Assembly (NCBI RefSeq): GCF_023487995.1
Contig: NZ_JAMFKN010000008.1
Coordinates: 124,001 to 188,000, forward strand
Direction: 5' to 3'
Length of the DNA stretch: 64,000 nt
Source of the DNA: Thermohalobaculum sediminis
GTDB taxonomy: Bacteria; Pseudomonadota; Alphaproteobacteria; Rhodobacterales; Rhodobacteraceae
The notes under the pieces are model-generated. The model made no database searches and was not told the DNA's origin. It saw only the letters and a program-made list of their open reading frames with translations. Of this stretch, positions 19,265 through 28,647 are shown piece by piece. Numbering within the stretch: position 1 is the first letter of the stretch; the number at the start of each line of letters is the position of its first letter. The position numbers and the translations under genes were made by a program.

Positions 19265-19987
19265 TCAGGCCACCCCCATCCGCCGCTCGGCCTCCGCCAC
19301 CAGACGGTCCGAGGCGGGCTCGATCTCGGCCTCCATCCGCGCCATCACCTCGGCCCCCGGCAGGCCCGGGGGCAGCGTTCCGAGAAACTCGACCACCAGG
19401 TTCCCGGGCCCCCGGATCGTGCCGCCCTTGGGCCAGAACGCCCCGGCATTGGTCGCGGCCATCACCATCGGCAGGTCGAGCTGGCGGTAGAGCATCGCGG
19501 CCCCCCGACGGTAGGGCGCGGCCACCCCGGGACGCACGCGCGTGCCCTGCGGATAGATCACCACCTGCCCCGCCTCGTGGTTCTGTGCCGAGACCTCGCG
19601 CAGCACCTTGGCGCCCTGCCCTCGGGCCTCGCGGTCGATGGCGACGGTGCCGATCCGCCAGGTGTAGAGGCCGAACACCGGCATCCACAAAAGCTCGCGC
19701 TTCATCACGAACTTGGCGCGCGGCAGGCAGGCGAAGATCAGCAGCACGTCCAGCATCGACTGGTGCTTGGCCGCGACGATCACCGCGCTCTGCGGCACCT
19801 CGCCCCGGACCTCGGCGGTGATGCCGCACATCAGGCGTGCGATGGCGAAGACGCAGCGCGCGTAGCGGCGCATCCAGGCGTAACAGAGGTCGCGCGACCA
19901 GATGATGACCGGCAGGCCCAGGATGCCCATCGCCCCCATCAGGCCGTAGATCGCCACCAGGAAGGCGGCATGGCGCAGGGTCTGCAT
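19265..19987 (-). CDS. plsC: 1-acyl-sn-glycerol-3-phosphate acyltransferase (PlsC-type)
   Basis: A 240-residue membrane-bound acyltransferase that would convert lysophosphatidic acid to phosphatidic acid. The N-terminus has a hydrophobic anchor (about 8-30). The HX4D catalytic motif is HQSMLD (75-80). The phosphate-binding site is YPQGTR at about 144, a Gln-for-Glu variant of the usual EGTR. It follows ftsX by eight bases on the same strand. A family role on lysophospholipids is solid; the exact acyl acceptor is inferred. Confidence 0.9.
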   Translation of the reverse strand: MQTLRHAAFLVAIYGLMGAMGILGLPVIIWSRDLCYAWMRRYARCVFAIARLMCGITAEVRGEVPQSAVIVAAKHQSMLDVLLIFACLPRAKFVMKRELLWMPVFGLYTWRIGTVAIDREARGQGAKVLREVSAQNHEAGQVVIYPQGTRVRPGVAAPYRRGAAMLYRQLDLPMVMAATNAGAFWPKGGTIRGPGNLVVEFLGTLPPGLPGAEVMARMEAEIEPASDRLVAEAERRMGVA

Positions 19988-19995
19988 TGCCCGAC

Positions 19996-20904
19996 TCACT
20001 CCATCTCGCGCAGCGTGACCCGCAGCGTGATCCGCGCCGCCGCCCAGCCCACCGCCACGAGGCCGAGCGCGACTGCGGCGGCAAGCGCCGCCAGCCCCTC
20101 GGCCCCCGGCAGCAGGACCGGCGCGAGCGCCGCCGCCGCGCCGCCCGCGGGCAGGGCCGCCAATGCCGCCGCGCCCAGCGCCGCGCCGGCCAGCGCACCC
20201 AGCGCAGTGCGCCGAACCACGCGGCCGACGAAGGCGCGGGTTATGAAGGCGTCCTCGCCGCCGATCAGCCGGATGATGCGGACGAGTTCCGAATTCGCCG
20301 CGAGACTGGCGCGGGCCGCCAGCGCCACCATGGACGCCGCCGCCACGATCACCAGCAAGGTGCCCGCGAGCGCGAGACGCCGCACCTCCTCGGCGGCGCG
20401 GCCCAGCGGCGCGCGGACGCCCGCATGGTCGTCGTAGACGGCCCCCGGCGCCGTCAGGCCGAGATTGGCCTCCAGCGCCGCCACGTCGGGTCCCGTGCCC
20501 AACACCCTGAGATCGATCATCACGGGCAGGGGCAGGTCGTCGAGCGCCGCGCCCCGCCCAAGCCAGGGTTCGAGCAGCGCCGCCTGCTCGGCCGCGTCGA
20601 GCGGCCGGGACGAGGCGATGCCCGGCGTCGCGCGCAGGAGATCGACGACCTGCGCGACCGTCGCCGCATCCGTGCCCGCCGGCAGGCGCAGCGTCGCGGC
20701 CTCGGCAAGATCGGCCCGCCAGTCCTCGGCGAGCCCGCCTGCGGCAAGCCCCGCCGCGATGGTCAGGAGGGCGAGGAACGCCATCGCGCCCGCCGTCAGC
20801 GTCGTGAGCCAAGCCGACCAGCCGCTGGGCGGCACGATGGGCGGGCCGCCCTCGTCGTCGGGCAGAAGGCCGATTCGCGCGGCGATGCTGCGCAAGGCCG
20901 CCAT
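19996..20904 (-). CDS. ftsX: Cell division protein FtsX
   Basis: FtsX is the membrane half of the FtsEX complex, which transmits ATP hydrolysis at the septum to peptidoglycan hydrolases. The 302 residues show the expected four-helix layout: TM1 near 33-56, a periplasmic loop of about 120 residues, then three helices near 175-200, 225-250 and 265-290. The conserved cytoplasmic stretch SELVRIIRLIGGEDAFITRAFV is present. The ATG overlaps the ftsE stop by one base. Sequence is Ala/Leu-rich, so recognition rests partly on ftsE next door. Confidence 0.9.
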   Translation of the reverse strand: MAALRSIAARIGLLPDDEGGPPIVPPSGWSAWLTTLTAGAMAFLALLTIAAGLAAGGLAEDWRADLAEAATLRLPAGTDAATVAQVVDLLRATPGIASSRPLDAAEQAALLEPWLGRGAALDDLPLPVMIDLRVLGTGPDVAALEANLGLTAPGAVYDDHAGVRAPLGRAAEEVRRLALAGTLLVIVAAASMVALAARASLAANSELVRIIRLIGGEDAFITRAFVGRVVRRTALGALAGAALGAAALAALPAGGAAAALAPVLLPGAEGLAALAAAVALGLVAVGWAAARITLRVTLREME

Positions 20905-21581
20905 CACAGCTCGCTCGCCGCCAGGAGAAGCCGGCGCTCGCTCAGCCGCAGGGTCCTTGCCTGCACCAGCGACTTGGCCGCCCGGATCAGGCCGAGGTCG
21001 TGGGTCGCCACCAGCACCGTCTTGCCCAGCCGGTTCAGCTCGACCAGCAGGCGCAGGATGCGCATCCCCATCTCGGCGTCGATGTTGCCGGTGGGCTCGT
21101 CGGCGATGATCAGCTCGGGCGAGGTGATGACCGCGCGGGCGATCGCGGCGCGTTGTTTCTCGCCAGCCGAAAGGGTGCGCGGCAGCGCATCCGCCCGCTC
21201 GGTCAGACCGACCCATTCCACCAGCTCGGTCACGTCCTCGCGGTGCGTTGCCATGGGCTTTCCCTGAAGGCGCAGCGGCAGCGCGATATTGTCGGCGACG
21301 CTCATGTGATCGATCAGGCGGAAATCCTGGAAGACCACGCCGATGCGGCGCCGCAGGCGCGTGCGCTGGGCGGCGTCGGAGGGCGCGATGTTCTCGCCGA
21401 ACAGGGCGATGCTGCCCTTGTGCGGGCGGTGCTCGAGATGGATCAGCTTCAGCAGCGTCGTCTTGCCGGCGCCGGACGGACCGGTGAGGAAGTGGAACGA
21501 GCCCGCGGGAATCGTCACTTCGACGCCTTCCAGCGTCGCACGGCCGTCATATCCGAAGCTGATCCTGTCGAGCGAAATCAC
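20904..21581 (-). CDS. ftsE: Cell division ATP-binding protein FtsE
   Basis: FtsE is the ATPase of FtsEX. The 225 residues have Walker A GPSGAGKT (34-41), the Q-loop VVFQDFRLIDHMSV, ABC signature LSAGEKQR and Walker B LIIADEPTG. The chosen GTG at 21581 gives the N-terminus VISLDRISFGYDG, the usual FtsE beginning and length (E. coli 222). A GTG at 21602 would add seven residues; neither has a strong ribosome-binding site. It is divergent from the zinc-ribbon gene and overlaps ftsX. Confidence 0.95.
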   Translation of the reverse strand: MISLDRISFGYDGRATLEGVEVTIPAGSFHFLTGPSGAGKTTLLKLIHLEHRPHKGSIALFGENIAPSDAAQRTRLRRRIGVVFQDFRLIDHMSVADNIALPLRLQGKPMATHREDVTELVEWVGLTERADALPRTLSAGEKQRAAIARAVITSPELIIADEPTGNIDAEMGMRILRLLVELNRLGKTVLVATHDLGLIRAAKSLVQARTLRLSERRLLLAASEL

Positions 21582-21729
21582 CGTCAGGTTCCCGTTGAGC
21601 ACGCCGGTCAGAACCTGCACATTTGCAGAGGTTTGACAACTGAGATTAAGATGGTGCCAAATCCGGATGCTGCTGCGCGCGACCCCGGGCGACGCCTGGG
21701 CCGCCTGTCTCCGAAAGGGGGAGCCTGAC

Positions 21730-22959
21730 GTGAGCGAGATCGTCTGCCCATCCTGCAACGCGAAATACCGCGTGCCCGACTCGGCGATCGGGCCCGAGGG
21801 TCGTCGCGTCCATTGCTCGAAATGCGGAGAGATCTGGCTCGCCCGCCCCCCCGGCGTCGCCGCGCCGGTGCATGAAACCGGGCCGCAGCGCGCGCTCCCC
21901 GGCGGCGGGATGGCCGCCGGGGCGGAGCCCGACGCGGGCGGCATGGCCGCTGCCGCACCGGCCGGCGAGCCCGAGGGGCGCGGCGCCAAGGACGCACCAC
22001 GCGAGACCCCGCCAGCCATGCGGGATGCGGAACCCGAGCATGAAATGGGACAGGAGGCCACGCCCGAAGCCGAGCCCCAGCCCGAGGCCGAGCCCCAGCC
22101 CGAGGCCGAGCCCCAGCCCGAGGCCGAGCCCCAGCCCGAGGCCGAGCCCCAGCCCGAGGCGGAGCCCCGGCCCGAGGCCGAGGCCGAGCCCCAGCCCGAG
22201 CCGACCTGGCGCCGCATCCTCGCGGCCGAGCGCGCCGGCGGGACCGAAGCCGCAGGCGGCGGCGCCGAGCGCGTCGAGCCGACCGTCGCCCCGGCCGCCG
22301 CCGCAGGCGCGGCAGCCGCGGGCGCAGCGGCCGGCGCGGCGGCGGCTGTCGCCACCGGCCCCGCGGGCCCCGCGAGCGCCGAGCGCGAGGCGCAGATGGC
22401 CGAAATCCGGCGCATGCTGGACGAACTCCAGTCGCCTCGGCCTGGCAGCGGCACCGCGCCCGCGCCCGCCCCGGCGCAACCCGCCGCGGCGGGCGTGTCG
22501 GGCTTCACCCCGGCCGGCACTCCTGCCGCGCCGCAGCCAAAGCCCGCACCGCGGCGGCCCGATCCAGTGGTCGAGGAGACCTATCACGACCCGCTGCGCG
22601 AGAAGCTGCTGCAGCACGATTCCCGTGGCAAGGCGGCGGCGCAGGGCTCGGGGCGCGCAAACTACGACGCGTCTCGCCTGGCCAAGCGCCATGCCCGGCG
22701 CCATCGCCGCCGCATGATCGCCGAGGAGCAGCGCAATTCCTCCAGCGCCCTGACCACCGGAATGATGCTGGTGGTTATGGTCGCCTGCGGGATGGCGCTG
22801 ATCTATGCGTTCAGCGACGAGATCGTCGCACGCGTCCCGGAAAGCGGGCCGGCGATGGACGAGTATGTCGCCGTGATCGACGGCTGGCGCACCGTCGCCG
22901 GCGAGGAATACGCCAAGATCCGCGAGAAGGTCGACCGGGTGATCGAGGAATCGATGTAA
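21730..22959 (+). CDS. MJ0042-type zinc-ribbon membrane protein with EPQPEA repeat
   Basis: A 409-residue protein. The N-terminal MJ0042 zinc ribbon has Cys6, Cys9, Cys29 and Cys32. A long disordered Pro/Glu/Ala-rich linker follows, with a six-residue repeat EAEPQP at about 112-157. A single transmembrane helix lies near 342-362 ([20 protein letters not shown]), with a short periplasmic tail. The GTG at 21730 follows AAAGGGGGAG and puts the zinc ribbon at the very N-terminus; an earlier start at 21667 would add 21 residues. It is divergent from ftsE. The function is unknown; proximity to ftsEX suggests envelope biology, weakly. Confidence 0.88.
   Translation: MSEIVCPSCNAKYRVPDSAIGPEGRRVHCSKCGEIWLARPPGVAAPVHETGPQRALPGGGMAAGAEPDAGGMAAAAPAGEPEGRGAKDAPRETPPAMRDAEPEHEMGQEATPEAEPQPEAEPQPEAEPQPEAEPQPEAEPQPEAEPRPEAEAEPQPEPTWRRILAAERAGGTEAAGGGAERVEPTVAPAAAAGAAAAGAAAGAAAAVATGPAGPASAEREAQMAEIRRMLDELQSPRPGSGTAPAPAPAQPAAAGVSGFTPAGTPAAPQPKPAPRRPDPVVEETYHDPLREKLLQHDSRGKAAAQGSGRANYDASRLAKRHARRHRRRMIAEEQRNSSSALTTGMMLVVMVACGMALIYAFSDEIVARVPESGPAMDEYVAVIDGWRTVAGEEYAKIREKVDRVIEESM
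22063..22200 (+). repeat. In-frame 18-bp tandem repeat encoding PEAEPQ units
   Basis: Six consecutive 18-bp units of CCCGAGGCCGAGCCCCAG type run from 22063 to 22170. The first has GAA for GAG, the sixth has GCG and CGG changes, and a degenerate copy follows to 22200. Because 18 is a multiple of three, copy changes keep the frame. It is a plausible polymorphic minisatellite. Confidence 0.9.
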
Positions 22960-22962
22960 CGC

Positions 22963-22987
22963 ACCGCCGGCGCGGGGTGCCGGCGGT
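22963..22987. terminator. Hairpin between convergent genes
   Basis: ACCGCCGGC (22963-22971) and GCCGGCGGT (22979-22987) form a perfect 9-bp stem with a 7-base loop, starting three bases after the zinc-ribbon gene stop and ending 15 bases from the stop of the convergent TIGR02302 gene. It could serve both strands. There is no T-run. Confidence 0.55.
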
Positions 22988-23002
22988 CGCGCCCAGGCCG
23001 CG

Positions 23003-25600
23003 TCAGAAGCGGTCGATCAGCCGGTCGAGATAGTCGAGTTCGAGCTGCGGGCGCATCGGCTCGCCGGCCCGGCGGCGCAACTCCTCCAGAAGCTCGCGCG
23101 CGCGGTCGATGGCCGAGCGGTCCGGTAACCCGGTGTCGCGCCCGTCGATCGCGCCATAGCTGCCCGAGGGGCGGTCGAAGGGGTCGGCTTCGCGATTGTC
23201 GGCGGCCTCGCCGCGGCCGCGCCGGCCGGTGGTGTTGACGTCGCCCTGCCCCTGCTGGCGCAGCGCCTCGGCCAACGCGCTCGCACCCTCGTTGAGCCGG
23301 TCGAGCGCCTCCATCTGGTCGTCGACGGCAGAACCCGGCTCGCCCGCGTCGAGATCGTCGCGCGCTTCGCCCATCGCCCGGCCCGCATCCTCGAGCGCGC
23401 GGCGCATGTCCTCGCCACCCTGCCCGCCCGGGATCTGCCGCGCGAGGTCGTCGAGCATCCGGCGCAGCGCCTCCTGCTCGGCCGAGAGGCCCTGCTGGCC
23501 GCGCCCGGGCTGCCGGCCCTGGCCCTGCTCGCCCTGACCGCTGCCCTGGCCCATCTGGCCCTCGCCCTCGCTGCCCTGCTGGCCGCGCTGCGATTGCTGG
23601 CCGCCGTCCTGCCCGTCGCCGCCGCCCTCGCGCCGCTCGCGCCGGGCCTCGCCGAAGGTGCGGTCGGCCAGATCGCGCTGGCGCTCGATCAGTTCCTGGA
23701 GCTGTTGCAGCGCCTGCTGGCCCTGGCTGCCCTGCTGGCCGGGTTGCATGCGCCCCGCCTGGAGGTTCTCGAGCATCCGCTGCAACTGGCTCAGCATGTC
23801 GCGCGCCTGGTCACGCAGGCCGCCCTCGGCGCGGCGCTGCAGCTCGTCCAGCATCTCGTCGAGGTCCTGCTGGGTCATCTCGTTGCCCTGCGGACCCTGC
23901 GGCTGCTGGCTCGGGTCGAAGCCGTTCTCCAGCGCCTGGCGCACCATCTCCTCGAGATACTGCTGGATCGCCTCGCGCAACTCCTCGATCGCCGCGGCAA
24001 CCTGCTCGTCGGTGCCGTTCTCGAGTGCGTCGCGCAGCCGCTGCTGCGCCTGGCGTAACCGCTCGAGCGCGTTGGCGAGGTCGCCGCCCTCGAGGTCGAG
24101 CGCCGCGAGCCACAGATACTCGATCACATCGGGCGCCTCGGCAGCGACGGTGCCGCCGACGATCGCCAGCGCCAGCCGACGGATCGCCGCGCTGGTGCCC
24201 AGATACGCCCCGTGCTTGTCGCCGAACACCTCGCCCGGCCGGCGCGTGACGGCCTGGAGCACGTCCAGCACCCGCTCGGCCTGCCCGAAGTCGAGCGCGA
24301 GTTCGCGCCGCTGCTCGACCAGCGCGCGCGCCAGCGGATGGCTGAAATTGCGCCCCGGCAGCATGATGCGCACCGGGCCGTGGCTGCCCACCTGGCCGGC
24401 GCCGTCCTCGGCATAGAGCGTGAGCTCGACCGGGCCGCCGGCCCAAGGGTGCTCGCCGAAGTCCTGCATCACCGAATCGCTGACCTCGCGCGGGTCGCCG
24501 GTGATCGGCAGCGGCAGGGCGAAGCTGAGCGGCTCGAGCGCGAGGCCGCGCCCGTCGCTCATGCCGCCCGGCGGCGCGATCTCGGCCCAGGCGGCAACGA
24601 CGCCATAGTCGTCGCGCGCCGAGAAGAACACCTCGAGCGCTCCGGTCAGCGCCGCGACCGGCGTCTGCGGCATCCCGATCTCGGGCGGCGCATCGGGCGT
24701 GACCTCAACGCTCCAGTCGGCCAGCACGTCGCCGCCGCCGCGGATCACGAGCCGGCCCGACCGTTCGATCACGCCGGTGAGTTCCGAGAGCCCCGCACCC
24801 AGCGCGACGAAGCCCGCCGTCGCGATGCCGGCATCGCCCTCGCGCTCGGGGGCCTCGCCGAGATCGGTCACCCTCAGCGTCACCTCCGACCCCTCGGGCA
24901 GCACGAAATGGCCGCGCGGCGCGCCGTCAGTCGCGAGATAGACGGTCCTGAGCCCGGTATGCGCGGGGGGCGTCGCCCAGCCCTCGGCCATCGGCACGCG
25001 GCTTGCAACTGCGTCCTGCGCCTGCCCCCCGGTCGAGGGCGGCGCCATCAGCGAGGCCAGCCGGTCCGCCCAGCGCCCTTCCGACGCCATCACGCCGGCC
25101 AGCAGCAGGACCGGCGCCACCAGCCGCAGGGCCCAGGTGTCGAGATGCGCAAGCCGGGGCGCGGGGGGCGCCACCGTCAGGCGCTCGGCCTCGACCTCGG
25201 CGCGTCGCTGGTGCTCGAGCCAGACGGCCCTCGCCCAGGGGTCGCTGCCGCCCGAGGCCAGCCGGTCCGACAGCGCCGCCAGCGGCCGATCGGGCGCCGC
25301 CGCGTCGAGCCGGGCCCGCGCCTCGGTCTCGCGCGGCAGGCGGAAGCGCCACAGTCCCCAGCCAAGCGCCGCGGCCAGCCCGAGCCCGATCGCCGCGAGG
25401 CCCGCGCTATGCCACAGGCCAGGCAACCACTCGAAGACGCCCAGCAGCACCGCCGCCGCCGACAGGCAGAGCGCGGTCGAGAGCGGCCAGAAGGCGCGCG
25501 CCGCGCGCTCGAGCGCCAGCGCCCGGCCACTCGCGGCGATCAGGCGACGCAGCCGGAGGCTGGTCGCCCGGGCCCTGTCGCGGAAGCTGAACCTCGCCAT
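23003..25600 (-). CDS. TIGR02302/DUF4175 family membrane protein
   Basis: An 865-residue protein of the TIGR02302 (DUF4175) family, found mainly in alphaproteobacteria and of unknown function. There are two adjacent hydrophobic segments near 38-85 and a third near 155-170, then a large presumably periplasmic region. Its C-terminal third is Gln/Gly/Arg-rich (for example QQSQRGQQGSEGEGQ and GQGRQPGRGQQG) between helical segments rich in LDELQRR and LRQAQQRL. The last 60 residues, RARELLEELRRRAGEPMRPQ and LDYLDRLIDRF, look folded and conserved. It is the last gene after lysA. Confidence 0.87.
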   Translation of the reverse strand: MARFSFRDRARATSLRLRRLIAASGRALALERAARAFWPLSTALCLSAAAVLLGVFEWLPGLWHSAGLAAIGLGLAAALGWGLWRFRLPRETEARARLDAAAPDRPLAALSDRLASGGSDPWARAVWLEHQRRAEVEAERLTVAPPAPRLAHLDTWALRLVAPVLLLAGVMASEGRWADRLASLMAPPSTGGQAQDAVASRVPMAEGWATPPAHTGLRTVYLATDGAPRGHFVLPEGSEVTLRVTDLGEAPEREGDAGIATAGFVALGAGLSELTGVIERSGRLVIRGGGDVLADWSVEVTPDAPPEIGMPQTPVAALTGALEVFFSARDDYGVVAAWAEIAPPGGMSDGRGLALEPLSFALPLPITGDPREVSDSVMQDFGEHPWAGGPVELTLYAEDGAGQVGSHGPVRIMLPGRNFSHPLARALVEQRRELALDFGQAERVLDVLQAVTRRPGEVFGDKHGAYLGTSAAIRRLALAIVGGTVAAEAPDVIEYLWLAALDLEGGDLANALERLRQAQQRLRDALENGTDEQVAAAIEELREAIQQYLEEMVRQALENGFDPSQQPQGPQGNEMTQQDLDEMLDELQRRAEGGLRDQARDMLSQLQRMLENLQAGRMQPGQQGSQGQQALQQLQELIERQRDLADRTFGEARRERREGGGDGQDGGQQSQRGQQGSEGEGQMGQGSGQGEQGQGRQPGRGQQGLSAEQEALRRMLDDLARQIPGGQGGEDMRRALEDAGRAMGEARDDLDAGEPGSAVDDQMEALDRLNEGASALAEALRQQGQGDVNTTGRRGRGEAADNREADPFDRPSGSYGAIDGRDTGLPDRSAIDRARELLEELRRRAGEPMRPQLELDYLDRLIDRF

Positions 25601-25728
25601 CCGTGCCTTTCCGCCGATCGCCGCGCCAGCCGCGGGTCGGCTGTCCGCAGGCCCCTCGCGGCGCGCCGCCGCGGCAGGGGTCCGTCAGGTCAGGCTAGCG
25701 GCAGGCGTGACCGTCCTCAACCGCTCCG

Positions 25729-26997
25729 TCACCCGACCCAGGGCGGCAGCCTATCACGGGCCAGCATCTCGTCATATGTGGGGCGTGCCCGGACGACGGC
25801 AAACTCGGCGCCGTTCACGAGAACTTCAGGCACCAGCGGGCGGGTGTTGTATTCCGACGCCATCACCGCGCCATAGGCCCCGGCCGAGCGGAAGGCCACG
25901 AGGTCCCCGGGTGCCACGGGTGGCAGCTCGCGCGCCTTGGCGAATGTGTCGCCCGATTCGCAGACCGGCCCCACCACGTCCACGGGCGCCACGGGCGCGC
26001 CCGGCGCGGGTTCGACCAGCGGCACGATGTCGTGCCAGGCGTCGTACATCGCGGGGCGCACGAGGTCGTTCATCGCGGCGTCGAGGATCACGAAGTCGCG
26101 CCCCTCGCCCGCCTTGCGATAGATGCAGCGCGCGACCAGCACGCCCGCATTGCCCGCGATCAGCCGCCCCGGCTCGATCACGATCTGGCAGCCGAGGTCG
26201 CCCACAGTGCGCCGGATCAGCGCGCCATAGTCGAAGGGCAGCGGCGGCGCCTCGTTCGAGGCGCGATAGGGGATGCCGAGCCCGCCGCCGAGGTCCAGCC
26301 TGCGGATGTCGTGCCCCTCGGCCCGCAGCCGGCGCGTGAGCCCTGCCACCTTGGTGAACGCCGCCTCGAAGGGGGCGAGGTCGGTCAACTGGCTGCCGAT
26401 ATGCACATCGACGCCCACCACCTCGATCCCCGGCAGGCCCGCCGCCCGGGCGTAGAAGGCGGGCGCGCGGTCGATCGGCACGCCGAACTTGTCCTCGTAG
26501 CGCCCGGTCGAGATCTTGGCATGGGTCTTGGCGTCCACCCCCGGATTGACCCTCAGCGCGATCCGGGCGGTCGCGCCCATCGCCTGCGCGACCGAGGACA
26601 GCGCCTCGAGCTCGGGCTCGCTCTCGACGTTGAAATGCGCAATGCCGGCCTCGAGCCCCGCGCGCATCTCGGCCTGCGTCTTGCCGACGCCCGAGAACAC
26701 GATCTTCGCGGGCTCGACCCCCGCCGCCAGCGCCCGGCGCAACTCGCCCTCGGACACCACGTCGGCGCCCGCGCCCATCCGCGCCAGGGTCGCCACCACG
26801 GCAAGGTTGGAATTGGCCTTCAGCGCATAGGCGATGAAGTGATCCGTTCCCGCCAGCGCCTCGTCGAACACGCGGAAATGGCGCGCAAGCGTCGCTGTCG
26901 AATAGACATAGACCGGCGTGCCCGCGGCCTCGGCGATGCGGGCAAGCGGCACGTCCTCGGCATGGAGGCGCCCGCCGCGATAGGTGAAATGATCCAT
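25729..26997 (-). CDS. lysA: Diaminopimelate decarboxylase
   Basis: LysA converts meso-diaminopimelate to lysine with pyridoxal phosphate. The 422 residues carry the PLP lysine in AYALKANSN (about residue 47), the phosphate-binding glycine stretch LDLGGGLGIPY, the specificity helix EPGRLIAGNAGVL and the active-site CESGDTFA. The start MDHFTYRGGRLHAEDVPL at 26997 is the family N-terminus. It follows the LptM-like gene, in the order argH, lipoprotein, lysA. Confidence 0.97.
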   Translation of the reverse strand: MDHFTYRGGRLHAEDVPLARIAEAAGTPVYVYSTATLARHFRVFDEALAGTDHFIAYALKANSNLAVVATLARMGAGADVVSEGELRRALAAGVEPAKIVFSGVGKTQAEMRAGLEAGIAHFNVESEPELEALSSVAQAMGATARIALRVNPGVDAKTHAKISTGRYEDKFGVPIDRAPAFYARAAGLPGIEVVGVDVHIGSQLTDLAPFEAAFTKVAGLTRRLRAEGHDIRRLDLGGGLGIPYRASNEAPPLPFDYGALIRRTVGDLGCQIVIEPGRLIAGNAGVLVARCIYRKAGEGRDFVILDAAMNDLVRPAMYDAWHDIVPLVEPAPGAPVAPVDVVGPVCESGDTFAKARELPPVAPGDLVAFRSAGAYGAVMASEYNTRPLVPEVLVNGAEFAVVRARPTYDEMLARDRLPPWVG

Positions 26998-27022
26998 GCG
27001 GTCTCCGGGGGGGTGCGGGCAG

Positions 27023-27190
27023 TCAACTCGCGGGCTTCTCGGCCTCGGGCGTCGCGGGCGCGGTCTCGGTGGCGGGTGCGGGGGCCCGTGGCGGGTTCTT
27101 CCGCCCGCAGGCCGCAAGCGGGCCGGCCAACAGCGCCGCGAGCGCCGCCACCAGCACCAGGCGCGAGAGCATCAGGCGCGCGCAGGTCAT
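27023..27190 (-). CDS. LptM-like small lipoprotein
   Basis: A 55-residue lipoprotein: a signal sequence [20 protein letters not shown], lipobox LAAC with the acylated Cys at residue 28, then [10 protein letters not shown] and a disordered Ala/Pro/Glu tail. The CGxKxPPxxP stretch resembles LptM (YifL), which assists oxidative maturation of the LptDE lipopolysaccharide translocon. The ATG overlaps the argH stop (ATGA). LptM identity is a family-level inference from the motif and from the position between argH and lysA. Confidence 0.8.
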   Translation of the reverse strand: MTCARLMLSRLVLVAALAALLAGPLAACGRKNPPRAPAPATETAPATPEAEKPAS

Positions 27191-28617
27191 CCCAGCATCT
27201 CCTTCCACCGCGCGATCTGCTCGCGCACCCGGGCGGGCGCGGTCCCGCCATGCGACAGCCGCGAGGCGGCCGAGGCCGCGGGCGTCAGCACCTCGAACAC
27301 CGCCGCCGTGATGCGCGGCTCGACGCCCTGCATCTCGGCGAGGCCGAGGGCCGAGAGGTCGACGCCCTTCGCCTCGGCCAGCGCGACGATGCGGCCGGTG
27401 ACATGATGGGCCTCGCGGAACGGCATGCCCAGCACCCGCACCAGCCAGTCGGCCAGGTCGGTCGCGGTGGAATAGCCCTGCCCCGCCGCCTCGGCCAGCC
27501 GCCCGACATTCGGCGCGAGGTCGCGCACCATCCCCTCCATGGCCGCAAGCGACAGCATCAGCGCGTCGGCGGCGTCGAACAGGGGCTCCTTGTCCTCCTG
27601 CATGTCCTTGGAATAGGTCAGGGGCAGGCCCTTCATCACGGTCGAAAGCGCCACCAGCGCCCCCATGATCCGCCCCACCTTGGCGCGGATCAGCTCGGCC
27701 GCGTCCGGGTTGCGCTTCTGCGGCATGATCGACGAGCCGGTCGAGAAGCGGTCCGACAGCCGCGCAAAGCGGAACTGGGCCGAGGACCATATCACCAGCT
27801 CCTCGCTGAGTCGGCTGAGGTGCATGGCGCAGATTGTGGCGGCCGACAGGAACTCCAGCGCGAAGTCGCGGTCGGCGACCGAATCCAGCGAATTCGCGGT
27901 CGGCCGGTCGAACCCCAGCGCTGCGGCGGTGGCGTGCCGGTCGATCGGGAACGATGTCCCCGCCAGCGCGGCCGCCCCCAGCGGGCACTCGTTCATCCGC
28001 GCCCGCGCGTCCCTCAATCGCCCGCGGTCGCGGCCGAACATCTCGACATAGGCCATCATGTGATGGCCCCAGGTCACGGGCTGGGCGACCTGGAGATGCG
28101 TGAAGCCCGGCATCACCACCTCCGCCCCGGCCTCGGCCTGCACCAGCAGTACCCGGATCAGGGCCTCGAGCCCCGCATCGGCCTGGTCGATGGTCTTGCG
28201 CACCCACAGCCGGAAATCGGTCGCCACCTGGTCGTTGCGCGATCGCGCGGTGTGGAGCCGCCCCGCCGGCTCGCCCACGATGTCCCTGAGCCGCGCCTCG
28301 ACATTCATGTGGATGTCCTCGAGCGCGCGGGAGAAGGCGAACGTCCCCGCCTCGATCTCGGCGAGCACCTGCGCGAGCCCGCGGTCGATCTCGGCCGCGT
28401 CGGCCTTCGAGATGATGCCCTGCGCCGCCAGCATCGCGGCGTGCGCCCGGCTGCCCGCGATGTCCTCGGCCGCCATGCGCTGGTCGAAGCCGATCGAGGC
28501 GTTGATCTCCTCCATGATCGCGGCGGGGCCGGCTGCAAAACGACCTCCCCACATTTTGTTCGAGCCGGCCTCGGGCGCGGGCTTCATTCCGGGCACATTT
28601 TGCTTATGTTCGCTCAT
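27187..28617 (-). CDS. argH: Argininosuccinate lyase
   Basis: ArgH splits argininosuccinate into arginine and fumarate, the last step of arginine synthesis. The 476 residues include the superfamily signature [12 protein letters not shown] (294-305), the HTARSRNDQ motif (122-130) and [10 protein letters not shown] near 171. It is divergent from tlpA with 30 bases between start codons, so both promoters overlap there or lie inside the genes. Its stop overlaps the LptM-like start. Confidence 0.97.
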   Translation of the reverse strand: MSEHKQNVPGMKPAPEAGSNKMWGGRFAAGPAAIMEEINASIGFDQRMAAEDIAGSRAHAAMLAAQGIISKADAAEIDRGLAQVLAEIEAGTFAFSRALEDIHMNVEARLRDIVGEPAGRLHTARSRNDQVATDFRLWVRKTIDQADAGLEALIRVLLVQAEAGAEVVMPGFTHLQVAQPVTWGHHMMAYVEMFGRDRGRLRDARARMNECPLGAAALAGTSFPIDRHATAAALGFDRPTANSLDSVADRDFALEFLSAATICAMHLSRLSEELVIWSSAQFRFARLSDRFSTGSSIMPQKRNPDAAELIRAKVGRIMGALVALSTVMKGLPLTYSKDMQEDKEPLFDAADALMLSLAAMEGMVRDLAPNVGRLAEAAGQGYSTATDLADWLVRVLGMPFREAHHVTGRIVALAEAKGVDLSALGLAEMQGVEPRITAAVFEVLTPAASAASRLSHGGTAPARVREQIARWKEMLG

Positions 28618-28647
28618 GGCTTTCCGCGCTGATCGGAGGAACGAGGC

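Noticed and set aside
22063-22200. The 18-bp repeats as a CRISPR array
   Set aside because: Units are contiguous with no spacers and lie in frame inside a coding sequence. There are no cas genes in the window.
26032-28632. An 866-codon open frame on the plus strand
   Set aside because: It is antisense to lysA, the LptM-like gene and argH, all with clear motifs. Long antisense frames are expected at this GC content, and the product is His/Arg/Gly-rich with no family features.
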